Below, one piece after another: positions 6,326-8,963 of a stretch of DNA of 8,963 bases. Made by a program: the position numbers and the translations under genes. The DNA is from Clostridiales bacterium (GTDB lineage Bacteria > Bacillota > Clostridia > Oscillospirales > JAAYOS01). Positions within the stretch are counted from its first letter, which is position 1. The number at the start of each line of letters is the position of its first letter. Where the stretch lies: assembly GCA_012521525.1 (NCBI GenBank), contig JAAYMG010000244.1, forward strand, positions 1 to 8,963. Direction: 5' to 3'. The notes under the pieces are model-generated. The model had not been told where the DNA came from, made no database searches, and was given only the letters and a program-made list of their open reading frames with translations.

Positions 6326-7660
6326 TTATTCATCGGTATGTATGCGTTCCCTCGATGCAAACAGTGTATATTGCGGCACCCATTGCAGTTCTATCGTGCC
6401 TGTGCTGCCGTGCCTGTTCTTGGCAACTATGCACTCCGCCAGGTTTCTCTTGCTGGTGTCTTCGTTATAATAATCTTCCCTGTAAAGGAAGATGATGATG
6501 TCAGCGTCCTGTTCGATCGCGCCCGATTCGCGCAGGTCCGAAAGCATGGGCCTTTTATCTGTACGCTTTTCGTTTGCGCGGGAAAGCTGGCTGAGGCAAA
6601 GTACCGGTACCGAAAGCTCCTTGGCCATGATCTTGAGGGACCTTGAAATCTCGGACACTTCCTGTACGCGGTTTTCGTTCTTCCTTCCGCCCAGCTGCAT
6701 AAGCTGCAGGTAGTCTATGATGACGAGCCCCAGGTTTTCGACCCTGCGGCATTTCGCCTTCATCTCCGTAGGAGTTATGGTGGGGTTGTCGTCTATGCGG
6801 ATGTCACAGCGGCTGAGGCTTTCGGAAGCGACTGCGATCTTTGCCCAGTCGTTTTCGCTGAGGTCGCCCGTGAGCAGTTTTTTCGAGTCGACGAATGCCT
6901 CCGCGGCCAGCAGGCGGCTGGCAAGCTGTTCCTTCGACATCTCCAGCGAAAAGATCACTACCGTCTTCTTTTCCTTCTTGGCCGCCGCCAAAGCCATATT
7001 CAGGGCTATCGAAGTCTTTCCCATACCGGGACGCGACGCGACCAATATAAGGTCGGTCTTGTTCAACCCTGATATCATGTTGTCGAGCTCGGAAAACCCG
7101 GTCGTCAGGCCGGGAAGTTTCCCCTTGTTCTTGGCAAGCTCGTTGAGGTTTTCGTAGACGTCTATCAGGACTGAAGATATATGGCTGAACCCCTGGTCGG
7201 AACGTCCCTGCCGGATCGCATATATCTTCTGTTCCGCGGCGTCGAGGATGTCGGCTGCCTCGCCCTCCTCGTTGTATACCATGTCGGAAACTTCTCCGGC
7301 TACCTGCGCTACCTGCCTCAGAAGGGATTTGTCGCGGACGATCTTCGCGTAATGACGCACATTTGCCGCCGTGGGAGTGATCTCCATAAGCTGCATTACA
7401 TAGTTGCGGCTTACCTGTTCGTCATATACCCCCCGGATCTTCATCCTGTCAAGGACCGTCACCGGGTCGATCGGCTGCGAGAAGCTGAACATTGAGTGGA
7501 TCGTCTCGAATATCTCCCGGTTCTGCTGGATATAGAAGTCCTCGGGCTTGAGGATCTCGATGACATCGGGCACGCATCGGGAGTCGATGATCATGGACCC
7601 GATCACCGACTGTTCTGCCTCCATGCTGTAAGGCACACGTTTACCCAAAAGCTCATCCAT
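6326..7660 (-). CDS. dnaB: Replicative DNA helicase DnaB (DnaC in B. subtilis)
   Basis: Hexameric helicase that unwinds DNA ahead of the replication fork and recruits primase. Numbered from the ATG at 7660 (444 residues). The N-terminal domain (about 10-100) starts with SMEAEQSVIGSMIID and binds primase. A linker helix follows, then the RecA-like C-terminal domain with Walker A SRPGMGKTS (209-217), SLEMS (238-242), Walker B LVIIDYLQLM (312-321), LSQLSR (356-361), DLRESGAIEQDAD (375-387) and the arginine-finger segment KNRHGSTG (414-421). No intein or insertion is present. The frame opens five codons earlier with a GTG at 7675, but that codon lies inside the G-rich SD (GGTGGGGG at 7676-7669, eight bases before the ATG) and has no SD of its own, so I prefer the ATG. 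It lies close behind rplI, as in B. subtilis. Confidence 0.97.
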   Translation of the reverse strand: MDELLGKRVPYSMEAEQSVIGSMIIDSRCVPDVIEILKPEDFYIQQNREIFETIHSMFSFSQPIDPVTVLDRMKIRGVYDEQVSRNYVMQLMEITPTAANVRHYAKIVRDKSLLRQVAQVAGEVSDMVYNEEGEAADILDAAEQKIYAIRQGRSDQGFSHISSVLIDVYENLNELAKNKGKLPGLTTGFSELDNMISGLNKTDLILVASRPGMGKTSIALNMALAAAKKEKKTVVIFSLEMSKEQLASRLLAAEAFVDSKKLLTGDLSENDWAKIAVASESLSRCDIRIDDNPTITPTEMKAKCRRVENLGLVIIDYLQLMQLGGRKNENRVQEVSEISRSLKIMAKELSVPVLCLSQLSRANEKRTDKRPMLSDLRESGAIEQDADIIIFLYREDYYNEDTSKRNLAECIVAKNRHGSTGTIELQWVPQYTLFASRERIHTDE

Positions 7661-7668
7661 ACTTACAT

Positions 7669-7676
7669 CCCCCACC
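7669..7676 (-). promoter_or_regulatory. Ribosome binding site that decides the dnaB start
   Basis: Minus-strand GGTGGGGG, an SD-like run eight bases before the ATG at 7660. It overlaps the alternative GTG at 7675, which makes that GTG unlikely as the start. Confidence 0.55.
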
Positions 7677-7694
7677 GGTTTTATATATCCAAAA

Positions 7695-8141
7695 TCATTC
7701 TTCGGTTACCAACACCATAAGTATGGCATTTATATCATATCCAAGTTTCGCCGTAAGCTGATAGCTCCCGTACTGCTTTATCGGTTCTTCCAGCACGATC
7801 TTGCGCTTATCTATATCGATGCCGTGCTGATTCTTAAGTTCCTCCGAGATCTCCTTTGATGTCACGGAGCCGAAAAGCTTGCCGTTGGCTCCGGCCTTTG
7901 CCTTGACCCTGATGACCTTGGACTTCAGGCTCTCGGCGATCTCCGCGAGCCTTTCCCTTTCGCGCTGCTCCGCAAGGGCTTCCGCTTTCTTGCGCTGCCT
8001 GGCAGCATTCAGCGCCTCGGAAGTCGCCTCCGTGGCAAGTTTCCTCGGGATGAGGAAGTTGCGCGCATATCCGTCGGAGACATCGACGATGTCCCCCTTC
8101 TTACCCTGACCTTTTACGTCCTGAAGCAAAATTACCTTCAT
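7695..8141 (-). CDS. rplI: Large ribosomal subunit protein bL9
   Basis: Ribosomal protein that binds 23S rRNA near the base of the L1 stalk and extends outward from the subunit. At 148 residues it is of normal size. The N-terminal RNA-binding domain (1-46) carries the bL9 signature, from VKGQGKKGDIVDV through DGYARNFLIPRKLA. A long charged helix (about 42-75, rich in Arg, Lys, Glu and Ala) connects to the C-terminal domain (about 80-148), which includes GKLFGSVTSKEI. The ATG at 8141 is preceded by a GAGG-type SD. It sits 46 bases after the gdpP-like gene and 34 before the dnaB ATG. The order gdpP-rplI-dnaB is widespread in Bacillota and implies one transcript. Confidence 0.97.
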   Translation of the reverse strand: MKVILLQDVKGQGKKGDIVDVSDGYARNFLIPRKLATEATSEALNAARQRKKAEALAEQRERERLAEIAESLKSKVIRVKAKAGANGKLFGSVTSKEISEELKNQHGIDIDKRKIVLEEPIKQYGSYQLTAKLGYDINAILMVLVTEE

Positions 8142-8187
8142 AACGATCCTCTTTTCTCCGGTGTGTTATTGAGCCTTGATTTCCAGC

Positions 8188-8963
8188 TTATTTGTCGAGG
8201 TATTCGTCTATGACCTCGTACAGGCGGCTCAGCACGACTTCTGCGCTTTGACCCCTGATCTGGGCGCCCGCCATGTTGAGATGCCCGCCTCCGCCCATTT
8301 TCTCAAGTATCACCTGGACGTTTATATTTCCCAGCGACCTGGCGGAGATCACTATTTCATCGCCTTCGGGAAAAAGTACGAATGACGCCTGTACATTAAG
8401 CACATTGAGCAGTTCGTCCGCAGCCTGCGCCGCGATCGTCCTGTCCACGGTTTTCTCAGACATCGATATCGCTATGCCGCCGCGATGCATGTGTGCGCGG
8501 CGAACGATATCGTACCTGTCGACGCAGCTTTCAAAGTCTGTCTGGAACAGGCGCTTTATCTCCACGGTGTCGGCTCCCGCGCTCCGCAAACGAGCGGCGG
8601 CTTCAAACGTCCGCACGCCTGTACGCATCGTGAAGTTCTTTGTGTCGAGCACAATGCCCGCCAGCATCGCTTCGGCTTCGACTTTCAGGATCGGTGACTG
8701 GCCCCCCATGTAGCTCAAAAGCTCGCTGACCAGCTCAGATGCCGACGAAGCGTATGGCTCATGGAAATTCAAAGCGGCATTGTCGATATAGCTTGCGGAC
8801 CTCCTGTGATGATCGACTACAGCGACCCGGTTGCATGACAGCAGGAGCTCTTCGGACTCCACCATGTCCGGCCTGTTAACGTCGGTGACGACAAGGAGCG
8901 TCCGGCTGTCGGCCATGAGGATCGCATCGGTAGGGGATATGATCACGCCCTGATATTCGGGCA
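8188..8963 (-). CDS. gdpP: Cyclic-di-AMP phosphodiesterase GdpP (DHH/DHHA1), N-terminus beyond window
   Basis: The C-terminal part, about 258 codons, of a DHH-family phosphodiesterase that hydrolyses the second messenger c-di-AMP. The reading frame continues off the right edge: five complete in-frame codons precede the GTG at 8946, which is therefore not assumed to be the start. Counting from that GTG, the visible motifs are VTDVNRP (20-26, metal-binding Asp), the name-giving VVDHHRR (43-49), EPYASSASELV (63-73), GIVLDTKNF (97-105, with a further conserved Asp) and the DHHA1 motif GGGGHLNMAG (218-227). These match the catalytic half of B. subtilis GdpP (YybT). The transmembrane segments, degenerate PAS and GGDEF domains of full-length GdpP (about 650 residues) and the first DHH motif would lie outside. 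The next genes being rplI and dnaB, as in B. subtilis, favours GdpP over other DHH proteins such as RecJ or NrnA. Confidence 0.92.
   Translation of the reverse strand, partial: PEYQGVIISPTDAILMADSRTLLVVTDVNRPDMVESEELLLSCNRVAVVDHHRRSASYIDNAALNFHEPYASSASELVSELLSYMGGQSPILKVEAEAMLAGIVLDTKNFTMRTGVRTFEAAARLRSAGADTVEIKRLFQTDFESCVDRYDIVRRAHMHRGGIAISMSEKTVDRTIAAQAADELLNVLNVQASFVLFPEGDEIVISARSLGNINVQVILEKMGGGGHLNMAGAQIRGQSAEVVLSRLYEVIDEYLDK

Overview
The window looks like a chromosomal segment of a Gram-positive bacterium of the phylum Bacillota, most likely class Clostridia. The basis is gene content and order, Shine-Dalgarno (SD) sequences close to AGGAGG, the use of TTG as a start, and AT-rich spacers between mid-GC genes. 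I cannot name a genus. Every gene I can support is on the minus strand, so transcription runs from high to low coordinates.

Right to left, the main block is six genes: a gdpP-like c-di-AMP phosphodiesterase (8963-8188, 5' end outside the window), rplI (bL9), dnaB (replicative helicase), tilS (tRNA-Ile lysidine synthetase), hpt (hypoxanthine/guanine phosphoribosyltransferase) and ftsH (membrane AAA+ zinc protease). The first four are separated by only 29 to 46 bases and hpt-ftsH by 18, so they read as co-transcribed housekeeping genes. A 421-base AT-rich gap splits tilS from hpt. It carries a degenerate 9-base tandem repeat (about 4433-4655) and, downstream of that, a good promoter candidate for hpt-ftsH. 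The set ends at a strong stem-loop terminator at about 1693-1730. In Bacillus subtilis the same genes lie in two separate clusters (yybT-rplI-dnaC and tilS-hprT-ftsH).

The left end (1071 to beyond base 1) is the N-terminal part of a lipoprotein solute-binding protein of an oligopeptide-type ABC transporter. It has its own promoter (TTGCTA, 17 bases, TATAAT) and a leader of about 117 bases with a small hairpin before the ribosome binding site. Between it and the ftsH terminator lie about 480 AT-rich bases with no credible gene and three unexplained inverted repeats.

No phage, insertion sequence, CRISPR, toxin-antitoxin or defence gene was recognised. I do not see a clearly new biological system. 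The most unusual feature is the 9-base repeat array between tilS and hpt, which keeps a reading frame open on both strands.
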